From the NCBI RefSeq assembly GCF_007829875.1, contig NZ_VIWV01000001.1, positions 5,612,501 to 5,676,500 of the forward strand: 64,000 nucleotides of DNA, written 5' to 3'. The translations under genes were made by a program, and so were the position numbers. The notes beneath the pieces were generated by a model. That model was not told where the DNA came from. It saw nothing but the letters and a program-made list of their open reading frames with translations, and made no database searches. This document shows, one piece after another, positions 27,272 through 37,016 of this stretch. Source of the stretch: Streptomyces capillispiralis (GTDB lineage Bacteria > Actinomycetota > Actinomycetes > Streptomycetales > Streptomycetaceae). How positions within the stretch are numbered: the stretch's first letter is position 1; each line of letters begins with the position of its first letter.

Positions 27272-27317
27272 GAGGGCGGCTGGTGCATCGAGAAACCGAC
27301 GCATCAGCCGCCCTTCC
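27272..27317. terminator. bidirectional hairpin terminator
   Basis: An inverted repeat with a 13-bp arm (GGGCGGCTGGTGC against GCATCAGCCGCCC, 12 of 13 pairing) and a loop of about 14 bases lies between the convergent methyltransferase and DUF5655 genes. No clear T-run follows, as is common in Streptomyces. Position and strength make it a likely shared terminator. Confidence 0.7.
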
Positions 27318-27324
27318 TCTTGCG

Positions 27325-28260
27325 TCAGGCCGCCTCGAACGCCCGCTGGATCAGCGGCCCAGCCTTCTCCAGGTCGGCCACCGAGGCGAGGCGCACCTCC
27401 AGGTCCCCGGTCCCGAGGTGCCCGATGCCGCGCATATCCCGGGTGAAGCCCTCCTCCAACGCGACCGTGTCCGGGTCGAGTCTGAGATAGACCAGGATCG
27501 CCTCGTGCTTCGGACGGAAGATCACCGATGCCACGTTCATCAGCCGCCGGTAAGCGATGTAGTGCCGCAGTGTCGCGACCTCGACCTCGCCCCACGCCGT
27601 GAGTGCGTCGTCCAGCTCCGCGTACAAGTCCCGCAAGCACTCCGGGACGAGCCCGGCACCCGCTGACGGAGGAGTCACCGGTGCCGTCGGCGCGCTGCTG
27701 ACCGCCACGTCCCGCTCCCGGTTCCGCCGAGACGCAGCGGCGGCGGGGGAGCCGGCCGAGGAGTCGACGAGCAGCAGGCTCATCAGGCCGCCCTCGAAGA
27801 CGCGGTAGCGCACCAGATCGATCCGCTCGGGCAGTCGCTGCACGGCCACGCGATCGTGGTGGGAGAAGCTGGCCGCGATGCAGACCATCCGCGGTCGACG
27901 CCAGTCGATGGACTCGGCGGCCTCCGCGCCCAACACCTTTCGGACCAACGCCTCGAACTCGTGGTGCGCCGAGTCCAGCCAGGACAGATAGGAGACGGCC
28001 TGCGACAGTACCCCGCTGTCAGAGCCCTTCTTGAACTCGATCAGCGCAGGTGTGCCGTTCTCGTCCAAGCCGAGCGAGTCGATCCTGCCCCGGTGCCACG
28101 GTCCCGTCGGGTACTCCGACGCCAGGAAGCGGATGCCGAGCATGGCCTCCATGCCTGCCTCGACCCGCCGCTGCAGCTCCACCTCCAGCGTCACCGTGGA
28201 GCCGCGCAGCTCGACGTCCCGGCCGTCGGCATCCAGCCGGAACAGCTTCAGGTCGGTCAC
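27325..28260 (-). CDS. PD-(D/E)XK nuclease-like protein with DUF5655 domain
   Basis: The 311-aa protein starts at a GTG with AGAGGGGG upstream. Residues 55-90 carry the nuclease-like pattern: Asp in GRIDSLGLDE, then PALIEFKKGSDSG (E-x-K), as in the NucS/DUF91-type endonuclease fold. The C-terminal 110 residues match DUF5655 as I know it: HYIAYRRLMNVASVIFRPKH, YLRLDPDTV, RDMRGIGHLGTGDLEVRL. DUF5655 is often linked to DNA-binding or restriction contexts. It faces an orphan methyltransferase, so a restriction-modification pair with convergent genes is possible. The reading frame is open to 28488, but the upstream part lacks coding character and a ribosome site. Confidence 0.75.
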   Translation of the reverse strand: MTDLKLFRLDADGRDVELRGSTVTLEVELQRRVEAGMEAMLGIRFLASEYPTGPWHRGRIDSLGLDENGTPALIEFKKGSDSGVLSQAVSYLSWLDSAHHEFEALVRKVLGAEAAESIDWRRPRMVCIAASFSHHDRVAVQRLPERIDLVRYRVFEGGLMSLLLVDSSAGSPAAAASRRNRERDVAVSSAPTAPVTPPSAGAGLVPECLRDLYAELDDALTAWGEVEVATLRHYIAYRRLMNVASVIFRPKHEAILVYLRLDPDTVALEEGFTRDMRGIGHLGTGDLEVRLASVADLEKAGPLIQRAFEAA

Positions 28261-28632
28261 CGGCGTCCCCCTCTGCGCGATCTCTACAGGAGAAGCAATG
28301 GAAATCGGGCACGTGACTATTCCGGGCGGGTTTTGAGCTGCTTCGTCCGCCGGACCTGTTCTCAGGACAGGCACCCGCCGTCTGTTGGCGCTGCGACGCA
28401 ACATGGACGGAGCGGGGTGACATTTTCTGCAGCCGTGACCAGCTTTCTGACTAGATCCTGGGAGCTGGTCCCAGCCCGATGTGATCACTTCCTCCTATGC
28501 GATGCCGATCAGTAGGCTGTAGCGGTCATTCGTAGGTGTCCGTGCCCCTCGTGCTTTGCTTCTCTTGCGGCGGATCGGGGGCGTGCGCCGAGCGAGGGTG
28601 TGTTTTTGCTGCAACAGTCAGGGGGGTGTGCG
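28261..28632. promoter_or_regulatory. divergent gap before the kinase/defence operon
   Basis: This 370-bp region separates the leftward DUF5655 gene from the rightward kinase. I see no gene. Composition is slightly richer in A and T than its neighbours around 28320-28560, which fits promoters for both directions. Weak hexamer matches exist, but none is convincing. Confidence 0.35.
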
Positions 28633-29850
28633 GTGAGCGGCGCGTCTCTGCCATCGCGTATCGGTCCGTACCTCGTCGAGCGGCGGCTCGGCGCGGGCGG
28701 GATGGGGGAGGTGTACCTCGCCTACTCGGTCGCGGGTGAACCGGTCGCCGTGAAGGTGATCCGGCCCGACCGTACGGATCCGCACACACGTGCCCGGTTC
28801 GAACGCGAGGCGACGATCGCGCGTACGATCTCGGGAACGGGGCGCGTGGCCCGTTTCATCGAGGCGGACCCGTTCGCCGAGCAGCCCTGGCTGGCCATGG
28901 ACTACGTTCCCGGCCGCCCACTCTCCGATGTCGTGAAGGACCAAGGTCTGCTGTCCACGCCGCTCGTGGCGAGCCTCGGCGCGCTCTTGGCCGAGGGGCT
29001 TGCCGCTGTGCATGCCGCGGGTCTGGTGCACCGCGACCTGAAGGCGCAGAACGTCATCCTCGGGGACTTCGGCCCGGTGATCATCGACTTCGGTCTCGGT
29101 GCCTTCGTTGGGGCGTCCAAGGGGTCGCTCACGCAGGCCGGCATGGTTATCGGCACGGTGCGCTGCATGCCGCCCGAGCAGGCACTGGGCGAGCTGGAGG
29201 TGACGCGGGCCGCTGACGTGTACGGGCTGGGCACGGTGCTTCTGTACGCGGCGACCGGGCACTACCCGTACGACGGCGCCCGGTGGGAGGCGGTCGCCGC
29301 GCAGGTGGTCAACGCCGAGATCGGCCCCGATCTGTCCGGGCTGCCCGATGCTCTGACCCCCGTCGTGTCGGCCATGCTGGCGCACAAGTCGGAGGACCGC
29401 CCCTCCCTGGAGGAGGTGACCCGGCAGTGTGCCGATCTGATGCGTCTGCTGGGTACGAGCCCGGCCCGGGCACGGCGCGCTCTGATCCAGGAGACGACGC
29501 CGAAGGACCACCCCACTATGTTGCTGCCCCAGCCTGACTCGCCCATGCTGGACCGGCTCGACTCACTGGAGAGGCTGCTACGCGAAGAATCGGCGGCGCC
29601 GGTGCCGAACGCCCCGGCCCCGCCTTCCGACGTTGAATCCGGTCCGGACACATCCGACACCCCGGCCGAGAGCGATGTAGAGAATGGCGTGGAGAACTCG
29701 CCCCCACCCGTGGGGAAGCCCGAGCCCGGGAGCGGCGACGCGGCTGAACACACCCCGCGAAGGGGCCGTCCCCCCGCTTCCCGGAGGGTCGCAGACGAAC
29801 TGCGCAAGCGCTACGCGATGGGGCCGGCGCTCGCCTGGTCGAAGCGCTGA
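28633..29850 (+). CDS. Hanks-type Ser/Thr protein kinase heading the defence operon
   Basis: A 405-aa kinase with all main motifs: Gly loop LGAGGMGEVYLAY, VAVKVI Lys, VHRDLKAQNV (HRD), IIDFGLG (DFG) and CMPPEQALG (APE-like) within the first 200 residues. The rest of the C-lobe ends near residue 265. The last 135 residues are Pro/Ser/Glu-rich and end in a basic patch (RRVADELRKRYAMG). No membrane helix is visible, so the enzyme is cytoplasmic, unlike PknB-type sensors. Kinases accompany several phage-defence systems (Pgl/BREX type 2, Stk2, MADS). It lies 111 bp before the SNF2-type helicase gene and a hairpin lies between, so cotranscription is likely but unproven. The start is the GTG at 28633; a TTG at 28600 is also open. 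Confidence 0.85.
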   Translation: MSGASLPSRIGPYLVERRLGAGGMGEVYLAYSVAGEPVAVKVIRPDRTDPHTRARFEREATIARTISGTGRVARFIEADPFAEQPWLAMDYVPGRPLSDVVKDQGLLSTPLVASLGALLAEGLAAVHAAGLVHRDLKAQNVILGDFGPVIIDFGLGAFVGASKGSLTQAGMVIGTVRCMPPEQALGELEVTRAADVYGLGTVLLYAATGHYPYDGARWEAVAAQVVNAEIGPDLSGLPDALTPVVSAMLAHKSEDRPSLEEVTRQCADLMRLLGTSPARARRALIQETTPKDHPTMLLPQPDSPMLDRLDSLERLLREESAAPVPNAPAPPSDVESGPDTSDTPAESDVENGVENSPPPVGKPEPGSGDAAEHTPRRGRPPASRRVADELRKRYAMGPALAWSKR

Positions 29851-29875
29851 AGCGCTCCGCTCTTCCTCCGTTTCG

Positions 29876-29894
29876 CCGGACGGGGCCGGTCCGG
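29876..29894 (+). terminator. short hairpin between kinase and SNF2 gene
   Basis: Arms CCGGAC and GTCCGG enclose a 7-base loop. There is no T-run. It could attenuate transcription into the helicase operon or end the kinase transcript; the pairing is short, so confidence is low. Confidence 0.35.
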
Positions 29895-29961
29895 GGATAC
29901 AAAGGGGGCACGGGCACACCGCACATCTCGATCGAGCACACAGTCCACAGAGGAGCACCAC

Positions 29962-32900
29962 GTGACCACGGCGATGCAGCCCGAGGTTCCTGAGGCGCGC
30001 GACGCCGATGCGGCGCGGTCGGCGTACCCGGCCGGTGCGAAGCCGACCTTCGCTCCCGGCGCCCAGGTGCGCATCCGCCACGAGCAGTGGCTCGTGAAGT
30101 CCGTCGCCGAGTCCCGCGACGGACTGATGGTTGAGGTCAGCGGGGTGTCCTCGTTCGTCCGGGGCACGGACGCGGTCTTCTACTCCGGCCTTGACCAGAT
30201 CGACGTACTCGATCCGCGCAAGACCCGGCTCATGCCCGACGAGACCTCCAGGCACGCCAAGGCCCGCCTCTACCTGGAGGCGGTCATCCGCAAGACCGCG
30301 CTGCCGCAGACCGAGCACGGCATAGCGCTGGCCGACTCCTTCCTCATGGATCGGCAGGAGCACCAGCTGCGCCCCGCCGAGCTGGCGCTGTCCATGCGCA
30401 ACCCGCAGCCCCGGCTGCTGATCGCCGACGTGGTCGGACTGGGCAAGACTCTGGAGATCGGCATCACGCTCTCGGAGCTGATCCGGCGCGGGCGCGGCGA
30501 GCGCATCCTGGTGGTCACGCCCGCCCATGTGCTGGAGCAGTTCCAGCGTGAGCTTTGGACCCGCTTCGCCCTGCCGCTGGTGCGCCTGGACTCCATCGGC
30601 ATCCAGCGCATCCAGCAGGAGATTCCGGCGGGCCGGAACCCGTTCGCCCACTTCAAGCGCGTCATCGTCTCCGTCGACACCCTCAAGTCGGCTACTTACG
30701 CCCACCACCTGGAGAACATCACCTGGGACGCGGTGGTCATCGACGAGTCGCACAACCTCGTGAACAAGGGCACCCGCAACAACCGCCTCGCACGCCGCCT
30801 CGCCGAGCAGACCGACGCACTGATCCTGGCCTCCGCCACTCCCCACAACGGCGACGCCGAATCCTTCGCCGAGCTGATCCGGATGCTCGACCCGGCGGCG
30901 ATCGCCGACCCCAAGAACTACAAGGTTGCCGACCTCGACCACCTCTACATCAGGCGCACCAAGACCGACCATGAGGTGCGCGACGGCCTCAAGGATAAGC
31001 CTTGGGCCGAACGTGGCGACTCCCTGCCGGTGGCGGCTCCGGCGACACGGAAGGAGGTCGCCGTCCTGGAGAAGCTCGCGAACGAATGGACGCCGGGCGA
31101 CCCGAACCGTTCGTCGGTCTGCGCCGATCCCCTGGTCGGCTACAACTTCCTGAAGGCGTTCCTCTCCTCGCACGTTGCCCTGCGGGAATCCCTGGCCAAG
31201 CGCCGTGCCTACCTGGACAACCCGAAGAGCGTCACGGCGAAGGGCAAGGCCAAGACCGCGCCGGACACCCCCGAGCGCCGCGCCGCTCTCGCCGCCGAGA
31301 GCAAGGCCCTGGCGGAGCTGGAGGCGCTGGTCGCGGACTTCACCGACCAGGACTCCGCCAAGCTTGACGCACTCGTACGCACCCTCAAGAAGCTTGAGGT
31401 CGGCCCCGGAGCCGAGAGGCGCGTCGTGATCTTCTCCGAGCGTGTCGACACCCTGGACTGGTTGGCCCAGGAGGTCCCGGCCCGCCTCGGTTTCAAGAAG
31501 AACCAGGCCAAGCCTGACAAGATGCGTCCCTGGAAGGCGTACGGCGGCGTCGTCGAGGTCATGCACGGCGACACCACCAACGAGCAGCAACAGCGGGAGA
31601 TCGTCGACCGTTTCGGCCGGCGCGAGGAGCCGGTGCGGCTGCTGTTCACCGGTGACATCGCCTCCGAGGGCGTCAACCTGCACCACCAGTGCCACGACCT
31701 CATCCACTACGATCTGCCCTGGTCCCTCATCCGCATCGAGCAGCGGAACGGACGTATCGACCGTTACGGGCAGGCGGTCAGCCCCGAGTTCCGTGCGCTC
31801 ATCCTCACCGCCGACGTGCCCTGGCGGCGCGACGAGGAGAGCGGCGAGATGCTCACGCTCGACGACCGGCTCGTCGGCGCCCGTCTGCTGCGCCGCGAGG
31901 AGCAGGCGCACGAGATCGAGACCGGCGAGGGCAGCGCCGAGGCCGTCACCGGTCTCTACAACGACAAGAAAGAAGAGGACCGCCTAACCCGCGACCTCAT
32001 CAAGGGCGGCACCGTCGAACGCTCTATCCAGCAGTCGCAGCAGGAGTCCGGCGGCGTCCTCGCGGGGCTCCTCGCCGGCGCCAACGCCCGGCTCGCCGAC
32101 CCGACGGCCACTCCGGCGACCCTCGGCACGGCCGCGGTGCCCGAGGCCGACGTACCCCATGTGTTCGCCGACACCAAGGCGTACTTCCACGCCGCCGTGG
32201 ACCTCATCTACCCGCAGGCCGAGCGCGAGGCCCTCGACTGGAAGCCCGAGACGGCGGGCGGTCGCATCGAGTTCACTCCGCCCGACGACCTGCAGTACCG
32301 CTTCCGGGAGCTGCCGAAGTCGTATCTGGAGCAGGAGAAGATCCTCACGACGCCCAAGTACGACGGCACACTGCGTATCACCTTCGACAAGCAGTACGCC
32401 GCCGACCGGCTGGAGGCCGCCCGCAACGCCAAGCAGGGCAAGACCGACGAGCCCACGTCGCAGTGGCCCAATGTGTCCTACGTCTCCGACATCCACCCCG
32501 TGCTCGACTGGGTGACGGACAAGGTCCTTGCAAAGCTCAAGTACGACGAGGCGTTCGTCCTCGCTTACCAGCCGGACGCCGCCAAGGCCGAACGGATCGA
32601 CGCCGCTCTGCCCGCGGCCTTGACCGGCCCGGTCTATCTCCTCCAGGGCGTGTACTCCAACGCGGCGGGTAAGCCGACAGTCGTGGAGTGGATGGCCGTC
32701 ACCGGCCTCGCCGAGGCCGCTCCTCGCGTGTGGCGCATGGACTCGGCGTTCCTCGCCGCCTGCGGCGTGGGTCCTGACATGCCCGGCCGCGCCCAGCCCG
32801 TCGACCGCGACCTCCTCCAGGAACTCGTCCCCGCGGCCGTCGACGCGGCCGAGACCCACCTGCGCGAGCGCCGCGCCGACTACGACAAGCAGGTCGACTC

Positions 32901-33132
32901 CTACCTGGCCCCGTACGAGGACCGGGTGCAGGTCTGGGAGCAGGGCGCCCTGATCGTCGTCGGCAACCAGGAGCGCCGCCGCAAGCAGGTGTCCGACACT
33001 GCCAAGCGCCGCCGCGACCTTGTACACCGTCTGCGTACTGACGGCGACCCGATGCTGCGGGTCCTCGCCGTCCTCGAACCCCTCCACCCCACCACCGTCT
33101 CCGCCGCACACGCCGAGGAGTCCGCGCGATGA
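29962..33132 (+). CDS. SNF2-family helicase, DISARM DrmD-like
   Basis: A 1056-aa superfamily-2 ATPase. Walker A DVVGLGKT is at residues 156-163, DESH (motif II) at 261-264, SATPHNG (motif III) at 291-297, and the second RecA lobe holds FTGDIASEGVNLHHQCHDLI and RIEQRNGRIDRYGQ (motifs V-VI) at about 570-610. The order and the long C-terminal extension (about 450 residues) fit the SNF2-like helicases called DrmD in class 1 DISARM. The DrmD gene there directly precedes an adenine methyltransferase gene, exactly as here (4-bp ATGA overlap). The GTG start has GAGGAG 6 bp upstream. It would be a cytoplasmic DNA translocase acting on invading DNA; the name rests on domain and gene order. Confidence 0.82.
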   Translation: MTTAMQPEVPEARDADAARSAYPAGAKPTFAPGAQVRIRHEQWLVKSVAESRDGLMVEVSGVSSFVRGTDAVFYSGLDQIDVLDPRKTRLMPDETSRHAKARLYLEAVIRKTALPQTEHGIALADSFLMDRQEHQLRPAELALSMRNPQPRLLIADVVGLGKTLEIGITLSELIRRGRGERILVVTPAHVLEQFQRELWTRFALPLVRLDSIGIQRIQQEIPAGRNPFAHFKRVIVSVDTLKSATYAHHLENITWDAVVIDESHNLVNKGTRNNRLARRLAEQTDALILASATPHNGDAESFAELIRMLDPAAIADPKNYKVADLDHLYIRRTKTDHEVRDGLKDKPWAERGDSLPVAAPATRKEVAVLEKLANEWTPGDPNRSSVCADPLVGYNFLKAFLSSHVALRESLAKRRAYLDNPKSVTAKGKAKTAPDTPERRAALAAESKALAELEALVADFTDQDSAKLDALVRTLKKLEVGPGAERRVVIFSERVDTLDWLAQEVPARLGFKKNQAKPDKMRPWKAYGGVVEVMHGDTTNEQQQREIVDRFGRREEPVRLLFTGDIASEGVNLHHQCHDLIHYDLPWSLIRIEQRNGRIDRYGQAVSPEFRALILTADVPWRRDEESGEMLTLDDRLVGARLLRREEQAHEIETGEGSAEAVTGLYNDKKEEDRLTRDLIKGGTVERSIQQSQQESGGVLAGLLAGANARLADPTATPATLGTAAVPEADVPHVFADTKAYFHAAVDLIYPQAEREALDWKPETAGGRIEFTPPDDLQYRFRELPKSYLEQEKILTTPKYDGTLRITFDKQYAADRLEAARNAKQGKTDEPTSQWPNVSYVSDIHPVLDWVTDKVLAKLKYDEAFVLAYQPDAAKAERIDAALPAALTGPVYLLQGVYSNAAGKPTVVEWMAVTGLAEAAPRVWRMDSAFLAACGVGPDMPGRAQPVDRDLLQELVPAAVDAAETHLRERRADYDKQVDSYLAPYEDRVQVWEQGALIVVGNQERRRKQVSDTAKRRRDLVHRLRTDGDPMLRVLAVLEPLHPTTVSAAHAEESAR

Positions 33133-35620
33133 GCTACACCTATGACTCCTTCGCCAACCGCGGCGAATACCTCTCCGCCCATTACTTCAGCGAGGAGCTC
33201 GAGAACACCCTCAAGAAGAGCAAGGCGGGCGACGAGGGCCTGTTCGCCCTGTGGACCAGCCGCGAGACCGACCCTCACGACCCGCAGCCCACTTCGCGTG
33301 AACTCCTCCCTCGGCTCCGCGGTGAGTACCTGGCCACCGTGCGTCCCTTCCTGGCCTCCCGCGCCCAGCGGGAAGAACCCGGCAGCACCTACGACGACCC
33401 CACGGGCGAGTGGGCTGAGCGCCTCACGACCTGGCACACCGCCGTCCTCAAGGCCCTCGGTTACGGCGGCGACCGGCCCGAGCCGATCACCGTGCACAAC
33501 GCGGGTAAGGAGTACGAACTCCAGGTCGCCTGGCACGGAGACGGCATCCTCGCCGTCGACTGCGGCTGGACGGCCAAGCTCGACGACGCCCTCGACCCCG
33601 ACGAGGCCGGACAGCTCCTCCACCCTCTCAAGACCGCCGACGGCCTCCTCGAAGTCGGCGAGAAGCTGGCGGGCTGGCTCTTCCAGAGCGAACTGCACGA
33701 GCCGGGCGGCGACGCGCCCCGCTTCGTCCTGCTGCTCTGCGGCGGCGTGCTCGTCCTCGCCGACCGCAGCTCCTGGGCCGAAGGCCGCTATCTCGCCGCC
33801 AATCTCGACACAGCCCTTGCCCGCAACGACACGGCGAAGGCCGGCGAACTCTCCCTCCTCGCCGCCCTCTTCTCCCATGACATGCTCGCGCCCCGCCTTG
33901 ATGGCAAGGGCCGACGCCTCGACGACCTCCTCAAGGCATCCCGAGACAACGCCGTCGGTGTCAACTCTGAGTTGCGCAAGGGGCTCCAGCACTCGGTCGA
34001 GATCATCGCGAACGAGGTGCTCGCCCGCCTACGCGAGGCAGAGGTCGAGCCGCGGGAGATCGAGGACCTCAAGAAGGGCCCGTTCGCCAAGCAGCTCACC
34101 CGCGAATCGCTGCGTTACCTCTACCGCATCCTCTTCCTCCTCTACGCCGAAGCGCGTCCCGAGCTGGGCATCTTGCCCGCCGACGACTCGACGTACCAGA
34201 CCGGGTACTCGATCGCCCGCCTGCGCGAATTGGTGGCGCGCGAGCGAAAGCTGGTTGAGGAAGACAGCCGCAGAGGTTTCCACCTCTACGCCTCCCTCGA
34301 CGTCCTCTTCAACAAGGTCAACTACGGCCACCGCCCGCACGGCACCGAAGCAGACGACGACAAGCCCGCCGAGGAGCGCAGCGAGCAGCGCGGCCTGCGC
34401 TTCGAGCCTCTCCGCAGCGAGCTGTTCGATCCGAAGGCGATCACTCTCATCGGCCGCAGCATCCTCCACCCCCGATGGGACGAGGACGGGGACGAGCCGC
34501 CGCGATGGCTGGACCTCCGCCTGCGCAACGAGGCGTTGCACCAGGTGCTGCGTCTGCTGACCATGAAGGAGGCCGGCCAGAAGGGCAGACAGGGCGGCTT
34601 CATCTCCTACCGCAACCTCGGCATCAACCAGCTCGGCGCCGTCTACGAGGGCCTGATGTCCTACACCGGCATCATCGCCGAGGAGGAGCTGGCCGAGGTC
34701 GCCAAGCCCGGCGCGAAGAAGGGCGGCAAGCAGTACGGCGACCCCGAGAAGGGGTCCTGGCTCATCCCCGCCGACCAGCTGACCAAGTACAGGGAGAACA
34801 CGCACGTTGTGTACTCCGCCCAGGACGCCGAACAGTACGGTCTGCGGGGCCCCAAGAAGTACGACAAGGGCACCTTCGTCTACCGACTGGCCGGCCGTGA
34901 CCGCGAGACGTCCGCCTCGTACTACACCCCTGAGTCTCTTACGAAGGTCACCGTCGAGCTGGCACTCAAGCACCGCCTTGACCAGGAGAAGGACGCCGAC
35001 GGCAATACGGTCCAGACCCGCGCGAGCGAACTACTGCGCTACACGATCTGCGAACCGGCCCTGGGGTCCGGGGCGTTCCTCAACGAGGCGATCAACCAGG
35101 TCGCCAAGGAATATCTGAAGCGCCGTCAGGACGAGCTGGGCATCAGCCTGGACACTTCGAAGATGCTGGATGCTGAGCAGAAGGTGAAGGCGTACATCGC
35201 TCTTCACAATGCGTACGGCATCGATCTCAATGCGACGGGTGTGGAGCTGGCGGAGGTGTCGCTGTGGCTCAACACCATGCACCCCGGCATGCGTGCGCCA
35301 TGGTTCGGCTTGCATCTGCGGCGCGGTAACTCGCTTATCGGCGCGCGGCGTTGGGTGTACGGGGCCGAGCGCATCAAGAAGGAGCGGACGATCGGCGCGC
35401 ATACGCCGACCAAACTGCCGTTCCGAGCGGCTGGGGAGGGCTCGGAGCAGCTGCTGCCGGATGGGGCTGTGCATCAGTTCCTTCTGCCGTCGCCTGGGTG
35501 GGGTGCGGTCGCGGGGGCCAGCGGGGAAGCGAAGAAGTTGGTGGAGCAGCTCGCCGGGACACAGGTGGAGCAGCTCAAGGCGTGGAAGAACAGCATCAAG
35601 GCGAAGCCTAACTGCTCGTT

Positions 35621-36429
35621 TCAGAATGAGGTCCGAAGGCGGCGGAGGCATATGAGGCTGCAGGCCAGTTCGAGCAGGCCCTGATGTAGATCGGCGCGCC
35701 GTTCGTAGCGGGTGCGGAGCCGTTTGAACTGGTGCAGCCAGGCGAAGGCGCGCTCGACGACCCAGCGCACCTTGCCCAGTCCGGAGCCATGAGCGACACC
35801 CCGTCGGGCGATCAGGGGCCTGATGCCACGTTTCCACAGCAGGCGGCGGTACTTGTCGAAGTCGTAGCCCCGGTCCGCGTACAGGCGTCGAGGTTTGTGG
35901 CGCGGGCGTCCCCGCAGTCCCCGGATCGGCGGGACGGCGTCGAGCAGGGGCAGGAGCTGGGTGACGTCGTGTCGGTTGCCACCAGTGAGCTTCACGGCGA
36001 GTGGGGTTCCGTGGCGGTCGACAATCAGGTGGTGTTTGGAGCCGGGGCGGGCGCGGTCGACGGGTGAGGGGCCGACGTGGTCCCCCCTTTGAGGGCGCGG
36101 ACGTGTGATCCGTCCGCGGAGCAGTCGTCCAGGTCCAGCAGGTCGGCGCGGCGAAGCTCAGTCAGCAGGGCGGCGTGCAGGCGTGGCCAGACCCCTGCCT
36201 CGGTCCAGTCCCGCAGCCGGCGCCAGGCCGTCACGCCGGAACAGCCGACAGTCTCCGCCGGGACGTCTCGCCAGGCGACGCCGGTCCGCAGCACGAACAG
36301 GACGCCGGCGAGTGCTGTCCGGTCAGGAACACGCAACCGCCCGGGATGCCGGTGGCGTCGTTCGGGAGGGGGTGGCAGCAACGGGGCCACCCGATTCCAC
36401 AGGTCGTCCGGAACAAGATCAGCACGCAC
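35621..36429 (-). CDS. IS5-family transposase, programmed -1 frameshift (copy 1)
   Basis: The first frame starts at a GTG (36429) with RADLVPDDLWNRVAPLLPPP, the N-terminus of IS5/IS427-type transposases (DUF4096-like), and continues to a run AAAGGGGGG after HVRALKGG. A -1 slip there joins the second frame (DHVGPSPVDRARPGSKHHLI), which brings DDE residues: Asp in LDDCSADGSH, Asp in LYADRGYD, Glu in VVERAFAWLHQFKRL. The product would be about 270 aa. It cuts and pastes the IS at TNA sites. The same frameshift occurs in copy 2, so it is programmed and not decay. Confidence 0.88.
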
Positions 36430-36527
36430 CCGGACACCTTGCCGACCGAGATCGTCGAGTACAAGACCCGCGGCATCTCCTCGCGACTTGCACGGAGGGT
36501 CTGGCGTCAGTTCGCCAGGTCGAGCGC

Positions 36528-37016
36528 TCAGCCTGAGGCGCCCTCCAGCGGAAGGTGGTCTCGGAAGTACTGCGACTCCAGCCACTCCTCCTTCACGAAG
36601 AGCGGACGGGTCAGGCGTGCTGCCCCGACCTGCTGCGAGCGCAGAAGAACCCCGAGATCGGTCAGGGAAAGCGAGTCATCAGGCGTGTAGAGCAGACAGT
36701 TCCCATGCTCAGCAGCGTGGTCCAGCAGGAACTGCTGGCCCTGCTCTGGATCGCTTCCCGCCAGTGGGAAGCCAGACAGGAAGACCTGCGGACCGGTGAC
36801 CGCATCCAGTGCAACACAGGCGAGCTTGCCCGCGTCGTAGAACGCTTTCACCCCATCCGGGAAGTCCTCCTGTGCATACCGACCGCCAACCCTCTCCTGC
36901 GGTCCAGGGACCAAAAGTGCCTGGGCGACCTCGGCTGGAGACATCCCGAACCGCAACGGACCCACACCGGCTCCCGACCGCAGCTCCCAGCACTCCCGCT
37001 CCGCATCCACGCCCAT
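36528..37016 (-). CDS. IS passenger protein, 162 aa (copy 1)
   Basis: The protein begins MGVDAERECWELRSGAGVG and has the pattern GPLRFGMSPAEVAQALL, followed by beta-rich stretches (KAFYDAGKLACVALDAVTGP, HGNCLLYTPDDSLSLTDLGV) and VGAARLTRPLFVKEEW. This resembles small actinobacterial proteins near polymorphic toxin loci that may act as immunity proteins; I cannot name a family. It is transcribed in the same direction as the transposase and lies upstream of it inside the element. IS5 elements rarely carry passengers. The copy-2 protein (49676-50164) is identical. Confidence 0.6.
   Translation of the reverse strand: MGVDAERECWELRSGAGVGPLRFGMSPAEVAQALLVPGPQERVGGRYAQEDFPDGVKAFYDAGKLACVALDAVTGPQVFLSGFPLAGSDPEQGQQFLLDHAAEHGNCLLYTPDDSLSLTDLGVLLRSQQVGAARLTRPLFVKEEWLESQYFRDHLPLEGASG

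Noticed and set aside
29578..31911. Minus-strand open frame of 777 codons over the SNF2 gene
   Set aside because: Val/Gly/Asp-rich antisense reading without motifs; the plus strand has all SF2 helicase motifs.
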